Source: Litomosoides sigmodontis
Lineage: Eukaryota > Nematoda > Chromadorea > Rhabditida > Onchocercidae
Reading direction: 5' to 3'
NCBI GenBank assembly: GCA_963070105.1
Contig: OY718808.1
Coordinates: forward strand, 1,427,238 to 1,491,237
DNA: 64,000 bases
Every line of letters begins with the position of its first letter. The stretch's first letter is position 1. The position numbers were made by a program, and so were the translations under genes. The notes under the pieces are model-generated. The model was not told where the DNA came from, did not search any database, and saw nothing but the letters and a program-made list of their open reading frames with translations. Below are positions 1 to 10,908 of this stretch, in pieces.

Positions 1-1219
1 ACCAATCAACAATAATCATCATCACGTTGAGCTCTCGCAAACTGGCAATAATTTGAAAAATAACCATTGATGAGATCTCCTTCTTTCCTCAATAATAAGC
101 TGACAAAATTTAACAAAATTGAAATTTATGTAATTTTACACTAATGCACAAATATTACTTGCGCAAAATTGAACATTTTGAAATTTTGCGTAAAGTTAAT
201 TTATTTAGTCAGTTGTTGCACACTGTTAAAGTTTCAACTTGATATTTTATTATTGAAAAGTGTGTGAAATTTTTTTCTTTTCCATAAAACTTTGAAAAAT
301 TTTATATAAGTTAAAATTAAAAAAAGAGAAAAGTGATATAACGTTGAAAACAGAAATTTATAACTCTCATTATTCCTTACTAACTTCCGAAATCGAATTA
401 CAAAAAAAAAATTTATTTCTTGATAGAATGGATAATTAATTACACAATTGTTTTTTTTCGCAATTCTCAATTAATATAAAATAAATGATTTTTCACATTA
501 TTCAAATTTTACACAAAATATGGACAATGCATCACTTACAACTTATGTACTTATGTTACTTCTTAATGCTTCAATGCAGACGGATACTTGTGCTATAAGA
601 GGTGCTAATTAGGATTTACACCAATCGGATTTACACCGTCAATCATTCAGCAATCATTTCACACAATTATGCAAATTGAATAAAATCTAATTCAATTCGG
701 AAAAAACAAACTCTCAGTGAACACTCAATAGGCTAAGTATCCTGATACTCACATAGGTTACTCCAACTAGTACTTCCACTATGTAAACGAACTCATTTCG
801 GTTATACAAATAAATTTTAGGTATTAGCAACGATTATAGCTAACCGTATACTTACTTCTGTTTACATTGGAAATATACCAAATAGCAATCAAATTACTGC
901 AGCAAATGACAGTTGACAGTTCACGCAGAAGAAGGAAATGAAATTGCAAATGATTCCTATCAAAATTGTTCCTCAAAAATTTCTCTGATAAATGAGAAAT
1001 GATTTTTGACACATTTCTTCCTAGCCAAATTAGTTTTGTTTGTTCGTTTTTTCTCTCCATCTCTCTCCATGAAAATCTTTAAAAATTATTCAATAAAATT
1101 TTAAATTTTTTAAAATTTTTGAAAAAGTGAATTAAAGCAATTTACCGGTTAATTAGATGTTTGCAGTACTAGTTAGGTTACTGCTTGTTTTTTTTTTGAA
1201 TTCATCGTACAGGACATTG
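1..1219. other. AT-rich 3' flank, no gene seen
   Basis: This stretch lies downstream of the minus-strand gene that ends at 1220. It is AT-rich with many T and A runs. The only open frames are short, of biased composition, and lack plausible splice partners. I see no coding, RNA or repeat signal that I can support. Confidence 0.5.
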
Positions 1220-4200
1220 CTACCAGTTACGTGACTTCCTGTTTCGTTTGTTTCGCTTCTTATGTCCTTGCTGACCGGTGTAATTCCGACTGTGTCCATC
1301 ATTAACGTTATCCGGTTGTTTCTGTGAACGATGCTGATTTCCAATTGTTTGTTGCTGATCATGATTATTACCTTGTAACTGGACATTATCAGAAATTTCG
1401 TCACATATTTCTTGTGAACTACGTTGTTGTTGTCTACTGCCTTCCTGATGCTTACGTGAAATATTCTTTCCGGTAGCTTTGTGCTCACGTCCTCCTTCCA
1501 GCACATCTGAATGCATCCTGCCAAACTGACTTCTAGGCTGATAACGCTTACTGTGATATTCGGCATCATTTCCACGTACACCATCCGTTTTTTCCATTTC
1601 CGGTTGCATTTGCTGCTCACATTTCAGTCCCGTTAATACTGTCATTCCTCCTTCAGTTTTTCCTGATTCTTTGCATTCATCGTTTCCCCCCTGTTTCATC
1701 TCTTTTTCCCTTTCACCGTCAGTTGCTCCTTCCGTTTTGTTTGAATCTTCTTTAGCAACCAATTTAGTGGTTTCTTTATCAGTAGCCGTTTCTGTTCCAC
1801 TTTGTGCTTTCAGTAGATTTGACTTGAGCATCGGCACTGCGTCATTACCGGAATGTCCAGGTATATCAGCGTCATCACTAGCTTGCCCCATTACAGTTTT
1901 TTGTTCCGAAGAAATTTCAAGCTTCACTTTCAGCGATAATTCTGCTGCTTCGGAAGATTTAATGGACACTGAACCGAAAATCTCAATTTCACTGCTACTT
2001 TCCACTGCTATTTCCTCTTCAACGTCCACTTCCTCAATCTCCTCTTCTTTTATTTTTAAAAATTCGGAAATGACTTCATTGTTTAATGAATTAAAACATT
2101 CTGATTCGTTAATTTCATCTCCATTAGCTAAAGCGGTTGCTTGAATCTTCGTAAATTCTGAATCCTTCGCCACTTCCCATGCTAATTCAGCATTTTTTGT
2201 TTCAAAATTTTCCGTTTTCATTTTCTCAAACTCAAAGGGAATTTCATTGATTATGTAATTTGTTGATTCATCGCAACATTCCCAAATTTGCTCGTACGTG
2301 GGCACTAAAATTTCAGTCCAAACTAACGGTGAAGCATCGATAACGCCAATTTTCTTCTCACTTCCCATCAGTACATTCCCATCGCTTTCCGTCTTCTGAT
2401 TTTCCCTGACAATATTCTTCAGCTTAGTTTTTACATCTATTTCAGTACGGTAATTCAGTTGTGATTCAGTCCTATTTGGTATTAATTTTGATTTCAGTGG
2501 TGCTGATATTCTTGTTGGCGTTAGCTTATCCTTACTTCTAATATTTGCAATTTTTTTTGTTTGTTTTAATCCAACTTCGTCGATATTTTTGTCCATCGGA
2601 ATTGCAGTCGTTGTAGAAGCTAACTTCGTATGATTGCTCTTCCTAGCACTTTTCCCCGTTGGTATCACTGTATGTTTGCTTGACGTTACTGTTACCGTTG
2701 TAGGTGACGTTTTTCTGGTTGTTTTTACGTGTAATTTAGAAAGCGCACTACGTGCAGCTCTTTTGTCAGTAGCATTTACCGATTTGTCACCTTGCTGTGA
2801 TAATAGCTTAACAGTTCTGGTCGTTGTGGAATTCTTCCTATTTGCAGCTTGAAGTGATCCGGAAGATTTCACTGAAACTGTCCTACTGTCTACTGCAACA
2901 CCCGCCTTAGCTACCACTTTTTCACACTTGCCATTGATGAAATCTGTTGAAGAAACATTCGACCTTTCATCATCTTCCATCGCTGCAGTAATGCTACTAC
3001 CTTTGCTAGCATCGAAGTTTTCCAGCTTCCCCTCAGCTGAAATCATCTGAAACGATTCATTCAGAGTTTTCACGTTGCCATCTTCAATTTGACCATGTCT
3101 TACACGCTCGTCTCTCTCTCCATCGCATCGCTGCTCCTCAATTTTTTCACTTTCAACCAATTTTCCATTCGCATTTTGAAATTCGTTTGCATTCGTGGAT
3201 TTTACAACATATTGCACTGAGTTTCTGTCCCTCAAATGAGCAGCTACCTCTTTCCTAATTTTTCCACTTTCATTCGCAACTTCCGGCGAAATGCAGCGTA
3301 AATCTGTGTGATTTGCTGTTGCGAGAAGTTCTTCTGAATGAACTGCTTCGGGAAACTTTACATCAGATGCAGTGAGTTGAAATTTCTCATCAGTTGCAGC
3401 TACCTCAAGTGAAACTTCTCCCTCTACCTCTACCGATTTCGGATTTGTTGCAGGCGAACGAGGAAGCTGATGCTGAGGATCGTTAGCAGCACTGCTTAAG
3501 CCACCAATAACATCAAATAACTTTCCATTAGCAAATTGAAGTCCGATGAAAATTGCTTTTGTCATTAAATTTGGCTCATTTTCAAGAATCATATTTTGGT
3601 TCGTTTCCGTAACGAATGCATCAGCTGACTTTCTTCGCTCACTGTTTCCTGCGTTGAAATTTTGAGATAATACTGGGCATTTCTCGAATTGTTGATGTTC
3701 GAAATTCAAAATTTTCGAGTTCTCATCCTCCACCATCTCTGGCCTATTTCCATTCTTTCCCGAACGTTCCTCTTGCAATTTCGGTGGAGAATTTTTAATT
3801 GCCTCTTTTGAAATGCTCACAATTTCATCATTTATCGTTTGTCGATCGTTCAAGCTACCAGTTGTCTGAGAGAGCGCAGCTTGCTCGGTGATACTTTCAG
3901 CTTTAACATTATTAGTTCCAGTAAACATCTGTGTTAATTTTTGCCCCAAAATTTGATTCGCATAATTTTCGATTTGAAATGGAATCTGTCGTTGAATTCC
4001 AAATTCATTAACTGGCTTACCAGTCGATACGATGTGTGATTGTTGGGAGTGGAAGCTATTTCCTTGCTGGAAGGTATCCCAATTTCCTGAAATTGATAAT
4101 TAATATGATTGAACAGGATCGAAATTTCGTATAAATATTTCTTTTATTTTCACTGAGGTAGACTTATAAACATTAAACCTTGAGAATGTGCGGCTTCATC

Positions 4201-4311
4201 AATTTGTACTTCGGTTGTGAGCTGTTGCAATTCAAAATTTTCAAATGATTTCCCATCACATATAATTGAATTATCTTCAACTCTCTTATCATTTACCTGC
4301 TCCGCTGCCAT
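1220..4311 (-). CDS. Uncharacterised ~1,000-residue low-complexity protein
   Basis: Two exons: 4311-4179 and 4086-1220. A 92-bp intron has donor CAAG|gtttaa and acceptor tttcag, phase 1, which keeps the frame (…AHSQG|NWDTFQQ…). The model gives 999 residues from the ATG at 4311. An in-frame ATG at 4374 would add 21 hydrophobic residues resembling a signal peptide, but a tctag acceptor two bases before 4311 favours the shorter start. I recognise no domain. The protein is rich in Glu, Lys, Ser and Thr. It has a Thr/Ser/Lys-rich central part, an acidic stretch (about 2000-2060), SUMO-site-like IKEE and VKLE motifs, and a Gln/Arg-rich tail ending in a basic cluster (KKRNKRNRKSRNW). It is probably intrinsically disordered. 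The length without a stop in AT-rich DNA strongly supports real coding. Function unknown. Confidence 0.75.
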
Positions 4312-4479
4312 TCCTAGATGCCAACAGGTAAAAATGATAAGCTTTAAAGAAAAACGGTATGCGATTAGGTACAATTTGAAAATCAGGTACTGATCTAAAT
4401 CTGCCGTTAATCAATTAGACAACGATTCGAACAAAAAAAAAAACAATTATGATGAACAGTTGTAATGAAAAGTTACGCA

Positions 4480-4550
4480 TTGTCTAATTGAAGTGGTTTC
4501 CTACCGCACACCATAGCATTATCACTAACTCTCTTATCACCTATCTAGTA
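4480..4550 (-). pseudogene. Exon-like duplicate of the first exon of the gene at 1220-4311
   Basis: On the minus strand, behind an acceptor-like actag, the frame reads GDKRVSDNAMVCGR. This resembles NDKRVEDNSIICDG in the first exon of the neighbouring gene (about 4300-4255). The DNA match is clearest over GATAAGAGAGTT. The copy runs into a stop (TAA, about 4473) after ten more codons, so it is either a decayed duplicate exon or an alternative short 5' exon. A weaker echo (GGTGATAAAAC) lies near 4655-4675. Confidence 0.35.
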
Positions 4551-5268
4551 AAAGATAAAATCATAAATCGAAAAAAATAAAATTAACTTCCATAATTTCA
4601 GTTGTCCTGCATAACTGTAATAAGTGAATGTCAAAGTTTACCCATTTAATTTGTTTTATCACCTATTTTCCAAATGTACTCAAATAGAGTATGCAAAATA
4701 AAACAGGGATTATCAGCGCTATCAAGTTATCATTCCTTATCTCACGACAGATAAAAACCATTAAAACAATCTTACCTAACTGCAATTAAATAAAGAATTA
4801 AAAGTAGTTTGAAGTTTTAACAGATATAAAACATCGAAAAAAGGCAATTTTTATTAATGAATATTATGGATCACTTTAAATTTAAATAAAATTATCAGTT
4901 ATTAAGACGGAACTGAAACATTACTCTATGAATGAAGTCGTTAACACGATGGTTTGAAATGCTTTGGCGCATTTTAAACAAAAAAGTAATTCGTATTTCA
5001 ATGAATTTTCAAGCAAAATTCCAATTCAAGTAATGCTGAATTAAAGCAAAATTTGATTAACAGGAATGTAATGAATTACAGGCTGAAAAATTTAGCCATT
5101 TCAATATATCAAAAAGAAAAAATTTTTCTTCCTTATCATAAAATTCGAATAAAAGAAGTTGTTCGTTTGAAGGAAAGAATTAAATTAAAAATTTTTCCTT
5201 CTGCAGAAAAAATGCAATGACAAATTACTCCGAATGCGAAATTCAAGGAAACAAAATATTTATCAATG

Positions 5269-5298
5269 CTCTCTTTCTCTCTCTCTCTCCCTCTCCCC
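5269..5298. repeat. CT-rich microsatellite
   Basis: Imperfect CT/CTTT/CCCT pyrimidine run. Confidence 0.8.
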
Positions 5299-7272
5299 TT
5301 GTTCTCCCTTTCGCTTGCTCATCAAAATGTTGCTAGGAAAAATGGTATGACCAAAAAAGGTTCTTTTTTTGGTAATTTAAAAATTTTTTTTGGTAATTTT
5401 AAAGTATTGGTCATTAAAAATAAATTTAAAAATTGAATATAAAATTCAAGCAATAGAAGTGTTTTTTTTCTTCTGAAATAATATGTTCAAAGCTCCTGAA
5501 ATCTTAAAAATGCTCCAAAAACATCGCTTATACTTTGATTATAAACTTCAAAATTTGCAATAATAGCAATTCTTATTTCACCTTAAAATGTTGTTCCACA
5601 ATCTCTACGATAATTTTCTTATATTTAACTAATTATGATGATTTTTATAGGATTTTTAAAAACATTTGATTTGCATTTTTATGCTAATTTAGCCATTCAA
5701 AACAATTATTACAAAAAGCCCTCACATTCTTTCTTCAAAACACCTACATTCTAATAAATCCATCAAAATTAAATAATACCTCTAAATACCGAAATGCAAA
5801 AATTTTCAGACGAGTTAGATCAAATCAAATGGAAAGTTAGAATTTCAAGTACAAAGAAGAAAATTAATATTTCCTTTGAAGTATACTTCTTTAATTGGAA
5901 AAAGAGGAAAAATATTACCAACGAAAATATAATTACTTTAAAATAGATATTGGATGACAAAAAAAAACGAGAAAATTTTGCAAAAGTAAAGCGAAATACA
6001 ATTTCGTACATTTTTAAAAACGTCCCATTTGACCTTGTCAAATTCGATCTTTCCTCTAAACGCCAATCTTCTAACCAATCTATCAAAATTAAATTAAGAA
6101 TACCGATAAATACCGAAATGCAAAAATTGCAGACGAATTAGATCAAAGCAAATGAATAATTAAAACTCTGCAATAACAATTATAATAGAAGCTCAAAATT
6201 TTTTGAAACTAACAAAAATTACAGGTAGCAAAATTTTCGGTGAATTTAGTAGCGAAAATCTAACAGAACTGTCGAGACTCCCAACTGCTATCCTCCGATC
6301 ATCTCGTCAGAGGTCCATCGAACAGTGAAAAATCAACAAAATTCTCTCTTCACATCTCTTCTCCCTTGCACTATGAAAATTTTTTTGCCGAAAGAAAAAA
6401 GAAAGTATTTCGTTAGCAATTCATAAAACTCTTTTAAATTAAATAATATATAAAATATCGCAGAAATTATATGTGAAAGAATGGATGAAAGAAAAAAATT
6501 CCGCCGGAAATTCGTTATAAAGTTTGCTAGAAGCATTTAAAGCATTACTGTATTTCATGCTTCCATCAAATTCACTTGTATTATTGTCGATAATTAGGGA
6601 TTATTGAATTCAAAATTCATTACTAACCAAACACTCTCATAAAATGTTTAATTGTTGCCAAAACTAAAATAATTCAGTTAATAGTTTTTAAATTTTTTTT
6701 TGCAAGAAATTTAACTGCATACATGAAACATTTATAGTAACAACGATTGCAATTTAATTTAAGTATTTCAACAGCAATAAATATTTTACAACAGCTGAAC
6801 TGAAACTAGCAAAAATGTTTAAATTTCATTATAAATTTTGATATTATAGAAATTAAACAAGAAATTACGAGAGAGAAAAGGAAAAAAAGAAGGAGGAAAG
6901 TGAAATTTCTCATATTCTTTTTCAATTGATTTTTGAAATGATTGAGAGAGAAAGAAGCGAATGAATGGCAATCGTTGATTTGTGAAAGAGCTGAGAGATT
7001 TGTTAAAGAGCTAAACATTGAAATGACGAACAACTGCGTTGTACAGAGCTTCCTCCTCCACAGATCCCAAATGATCATTCGCCTTTATTGATTTATCATC
7101 ATAAAATTCACAATGTTAAGAAAAAAAAAAAGGAAGAACACCTGAAATAATCCGTTCACTTCTTCTCCCTCTTCCTCCTCGTTCTGCCAAACAGCCAGAT
7201 GTGTTTAGAAATGAAACAAATTTCATGATGATATTTGAATAAAATCACTGAACTGTCATTTTTCCTGAGCAC

Positions 7273-7300
7273 TGATAAGCTCTTATCAAGATTGTGATAA
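7273..7300. promoter_or_regulatory. GATA-type site cluster with palindrome
   Basis: TGATAAG and its inverted copy CTTATCA are separated by two bases, followed seven bases later by another TGATAA. TGATAA is the core recognised by nematode gut GATA factors (ELT-2 family). A regulatory role here is inference. Confidence 0.3.
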
Positions 7301-7589
7301 TAATGAAGTGATAGAATGAATGAATGTACATGAAAAGATTACAAGAAATTGTCGCATGAAATTCTTTACTAATAGATATGTGATAGTCACCAATGATTAA
7401 TTTCGAACAGTGTTTTGAATTTTAGATAATGAATTTGGGAACGATGAGTGAGAGCGTAGGTATGATTGACACTCGACGTAGGTTGACACTGATGTTCGAA
7501 ATTTTGATACTTTATGAGCAAATGAGGACAATAACCTTTTGTAGTGCTTAAATTTTATCAAATTCTCATCTCTTATCTATCGTTTTTCC

Positions 7590-7593
7590 TCTT

Positions 7594-7636
<43 letters not shown>

Positions 7637-7637
7637 G
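7590..7637. repeat. (CT)n microsatellite
   Basis: Nearly pure CT dinucleotide repeat with a few TTT and GT interruptions. Confidence 0.85.
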
Positions 7638-8287
7638 TTTTCCCCTAAATCGTTCAAGTCGTGCATCTTATATTTCTAACTTTTCAAACACCTACATTTT
7701 ACACCTATGAGCATATTGCCTTTTTCCAAAGTTAGTACTGATCTTTTCCTTTACTTACGCACTCACTTTTGTGGAACTACTTAGCAAGAAGAATGTTTCA
7801 TATATAATTTTTCATTTTGACTAATTAATTTGTTAGAATAGGATTTTTTAAATTTCATGCATAAATTCTTTATCCATTAATCTTTCACTGAATTTAAATA
7901 CCATCAAAAATAGAAAGTTTGGACGTTTTGAATGGAATGTGAGTTAAAGTAAGAGACATGCAAATTATTTGAAGTGAACGCTTATTGTCAGTATAATTAT
8001 TGCAGCTAAAAGCATTCACAGACATAAGCTATCAATAAGTAATTATTCCATACTAAGCGCAGAAGCCGTGAATGAAAATGTTTTCAATTTGAGTGATGCA
8101 CATTTTAAGATTTCATCTTTTGTTTGTTGATGAATTTATGCCTCAGTTCTTAAAATGCGCTGATTTGAATTTGACAGTATCAGTGAAACGAATACATTTA
8201 ATGGCAAATATTAACGACAACGATGACGGTGATGATGACAATGGCAGATAATGAGAGTTAATTACAATGATAGATGATGATAATACT

Positions 8288-8311
8288 GATGATGATGATG
8301 ATGATGATGAT
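8288..8311. repeat. (GAT)8 trinucleotide repeat
   Basis: Eight uninterrupted GAT units inside a wider GAT/GAC-rich stretch at about 8215-8350. The long Ser-rich and His-rich frames here are products of the repeat. Confidence 0.85.
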
Positions 8312-10535
8312 GGTAATAAAGGACACTTATGATGATGACTGATAACAATAATGACGATGAAGATTTTATCATTTACCATTTCGATAACGTCTGCGCTCAA
8401 TAATTTCATTCCTCCACGTTTCAAGAAATTTACAATGCTAAAATTTACATAATGCCCTTCTTCACTTAATTTAACAAATATTATCTTTTTTTTTTACGTA
8501 TAATCCGCATATAATTTGCTGTTAGATGCCAAACTTAGTTTTTTTCTTTTTTTTTTTTGTTTTTTACATAAGTCACCTTGTGCGACATGCAAATCGGATT
8601 TCACTTGTTTTACATGAACGCGTGAAAATAAGCACCACTATTGCTCCTATAACAAAGGAAATACCTCAAGAATGCACAAAGTGAAGAGGAAGAAGAAACG
8701 TAAACTGCTAGAAGATTTTTTTTGTTTGAATAAATTAAAATGTTAAAGAAACATGCGCAGCAATGAATTTCGAAAAGTGCACATCTTGCACAATCACTCA
8801 CTTGCCAGAAGGCAGCAAGTAATGAACATTTAGGATTGATTCATTGATCAATTACCATTTGAAAATATTCTACTTCTTAAACTTCGAAAAGATTATAATT
8901 GCAGTGAAATAATTTGTTGCTAAAAAACGAAGAAATCATTTGAAGTGCAAAACGCAATCATTGGTACCAGTACCACCTAAATTAACCAGTAATCAATCAA
9001 TAATCGCAATTAATAAAAAAAACGTGGTGGTAATATACTCTTATCTCCTCTAATTCAATAAATTAAAAAAAAAATTATGATATCATTGTAAGCATTTTTT
9101 CCGCACTTAAAATTTTGCTTAATTTTAAATGCAGACCGTTACTGTACCAATCGTTGAGTTATTTTTTTGTTACTTTTTTTTTGGGTGGTTGAGTTTTGTG
9201 GATTAACTTACAGCAGTGGGAAAAGTAATGTAGCAAAAAAGTCTCAGAGAAAATTTAAAAGAACTCAGTTTAAACTTAAACAAAAATTATATCATTAATT
9301 TCACGGGAGAGTCCTGTTCCATCTAAAATCTTCGAATGTTCTTCCTGTTCGATGCTGAAAATGATTGTAAAAATAAATTGAATACTGTTTTAACTTTTAT
9401 GCTGCAATTTGCAAGAGTATTCCAAATGAAATGAAATGAAATATATATTTTCTGTCAGAAAATGATCGGCATGATTCATTATATTTCATATTTGGATGAA
9501 AAAAATTGGAACTTTAACTGAACTTATGCATTGCACTGAGCTCGATGTGTGTAAAACTTAAAAATCTACAAATAACAACTAATTAATTAATTTTGCTATT
9601 AAGAAAATCAGTTCAAATTTACTAATAGGAAAATTAGCTTAATCAGGAAGCGGTTTTCACAAATACAAATTTAAAAGAATACAAGCAATTATGAATGTCC
9701 TTACCAGGAGGTTAGGAAGCAATTAATCAGCAATCGTCCTTGACCAATTAAGTTGTATCCATTCGAAATCGTTTTCGAACTCTATCACTAGCATTGCATT
9801 AACAAGTTAACACTGAAATTATGATTAAAATAAAAAATGCAGTAGATAAATTTCTGCAGTAGATTTTATGCAAATAAGTATTACTACATCGAACTTGATT
9901 ATTCCTTGTGTAGCAAGCATAAAGTGCACGGAATAAACGTTTCAATTGTTTATTGAAATCCTAATGTAATAGAAAACAACGTGATATAAAGCGTCATGAA
10001 CAAAGACAATGATTATTTAACCTGAATTACTCTTTTTCTTTCAATAACAGTTTGTTGGTTTAAATCAATGATCTTTAAGGTGAACGCAGAATAAGTCAAG
10101 ATAGTAATGATAAGTAATTGAATGATATAAGATAGGAAATTTTGAAAAGATTGGAATTTTTCTTTAAAACAAATTATGAAAAAGACAAGACTTTTACAAT
10201 AAATTAATAGAAATGTATTATTTATCAAAAAGAATAATAATTGAATTCAGTGATGCAAAAATTGGTCGAAATATATGGAATGATAAGGTAACTGGAAACA
10301 GTTATATATCATTAATGGACCAAAAAAAGCAGCAAATTAAAATTATTGAAATTTTTCCAAGAAATAATTAACCTATAAAATGCGTAAAATTTATTGAAAT
10401 TGGATAAAACAATGATATGTTTCTCCAAGGTGAGAGTAAAGGTTAAAGTGGCTTATTAAAGTTATCCACAGCTCTTTAAATAGTTGTCAAGTTAAGGTTA
10501 ACTTTTTTTTTCAAACAAATCTCAACTAATTTCAG

Positions 10536-10625
10536 GCTGATAGGTAGACGTACCGGTACGAAATGGCGTACGCGACAACCGAGCCTAGGCCAGGAGTGTC
10601 AAGTGACAAAAAGAGCCCATGCTAA
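10536..10625 (+). other. GC-richer island with a 20-codon ORF behind an acceptor
   Basis: A good acceptor (aatttcag, ending 10535) is followed by DNA clearly richer in G and C than its surroundings. It contains an ORF at 10563-10625 (MAYATTEPRPGVSSDKKSPC, then stop). It could be a non-coding first exon or upstream ORF of the condensin gene starting at 10909. No donor is obvious. Confidence 0.3.
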
Positions 10626-10863
10626 AAGTGTCTTCCAGGACTACGCTTCAGCGATACAAAACATCACTTGTTTTTCCCTCGTAATAAACATTTGAAAGAC
10701 TATGAGTCATCGTCAACTAATTGGATTGTGCACGTTTCACACTGTTTTGCACGTACACTTCCCCTACTTGAGCAAATGTTCATTCACGTCGCTCATTCAG
10801 CGACGATGTCAGGCGATGGTGTGTGACGCGAAGTTATCCAGTCGTTTGCCCAAATTATTTGCG

Positions 10864-10877
10864 AAATTTGTTTTCAG
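10864..10877 (+). promoter_or_regulatory. Probable spliced-leader (trans-splice) acceptor of the CAP-G gene
   Basis: AAATTTGTTTTCAG ends 31 bases before the ATG at 10909, with no upstream partner exon needed. This fits a nematode trans-splice acceptor. It argues for the ATG at 10909 rather than the longer in-frame start at 10702, whose extra 69 residues have no counterpart in the family. Confidence 0.5.
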
Positions 10878-10908
10878 TGAATTTAACACGTCAATTCATT
10901 TAGCTGAA

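Larger units (their letters stand above)
4551..10530. other. ~6 kb without a recognisable gene
   Basis: Both strands were read. Open frames are short and of simple composition, and none chains across splice sites into a recognisable protein. The region carries pyrimidine repeats, a GAT repeat and GATA-type motifs (listed separately). It lies between the divergent 5' ends of the minus-strand gene and the condensin gene, so it probably holds promoter DNA for both. Confidence 0.5.

Noticed and set aside
1671..2144. 157-codon plus-strand frame
   Set aside because: Antisense shadow of the long minus-strand exon; no splice sites or motifs.
10702..10908. N-terminal extension of CAP-G from an upstream in-frame ATG
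   Set aside because: The extra residues have no family counterpart and a trans-splice-like acceptor lies between this ATG and 10909.
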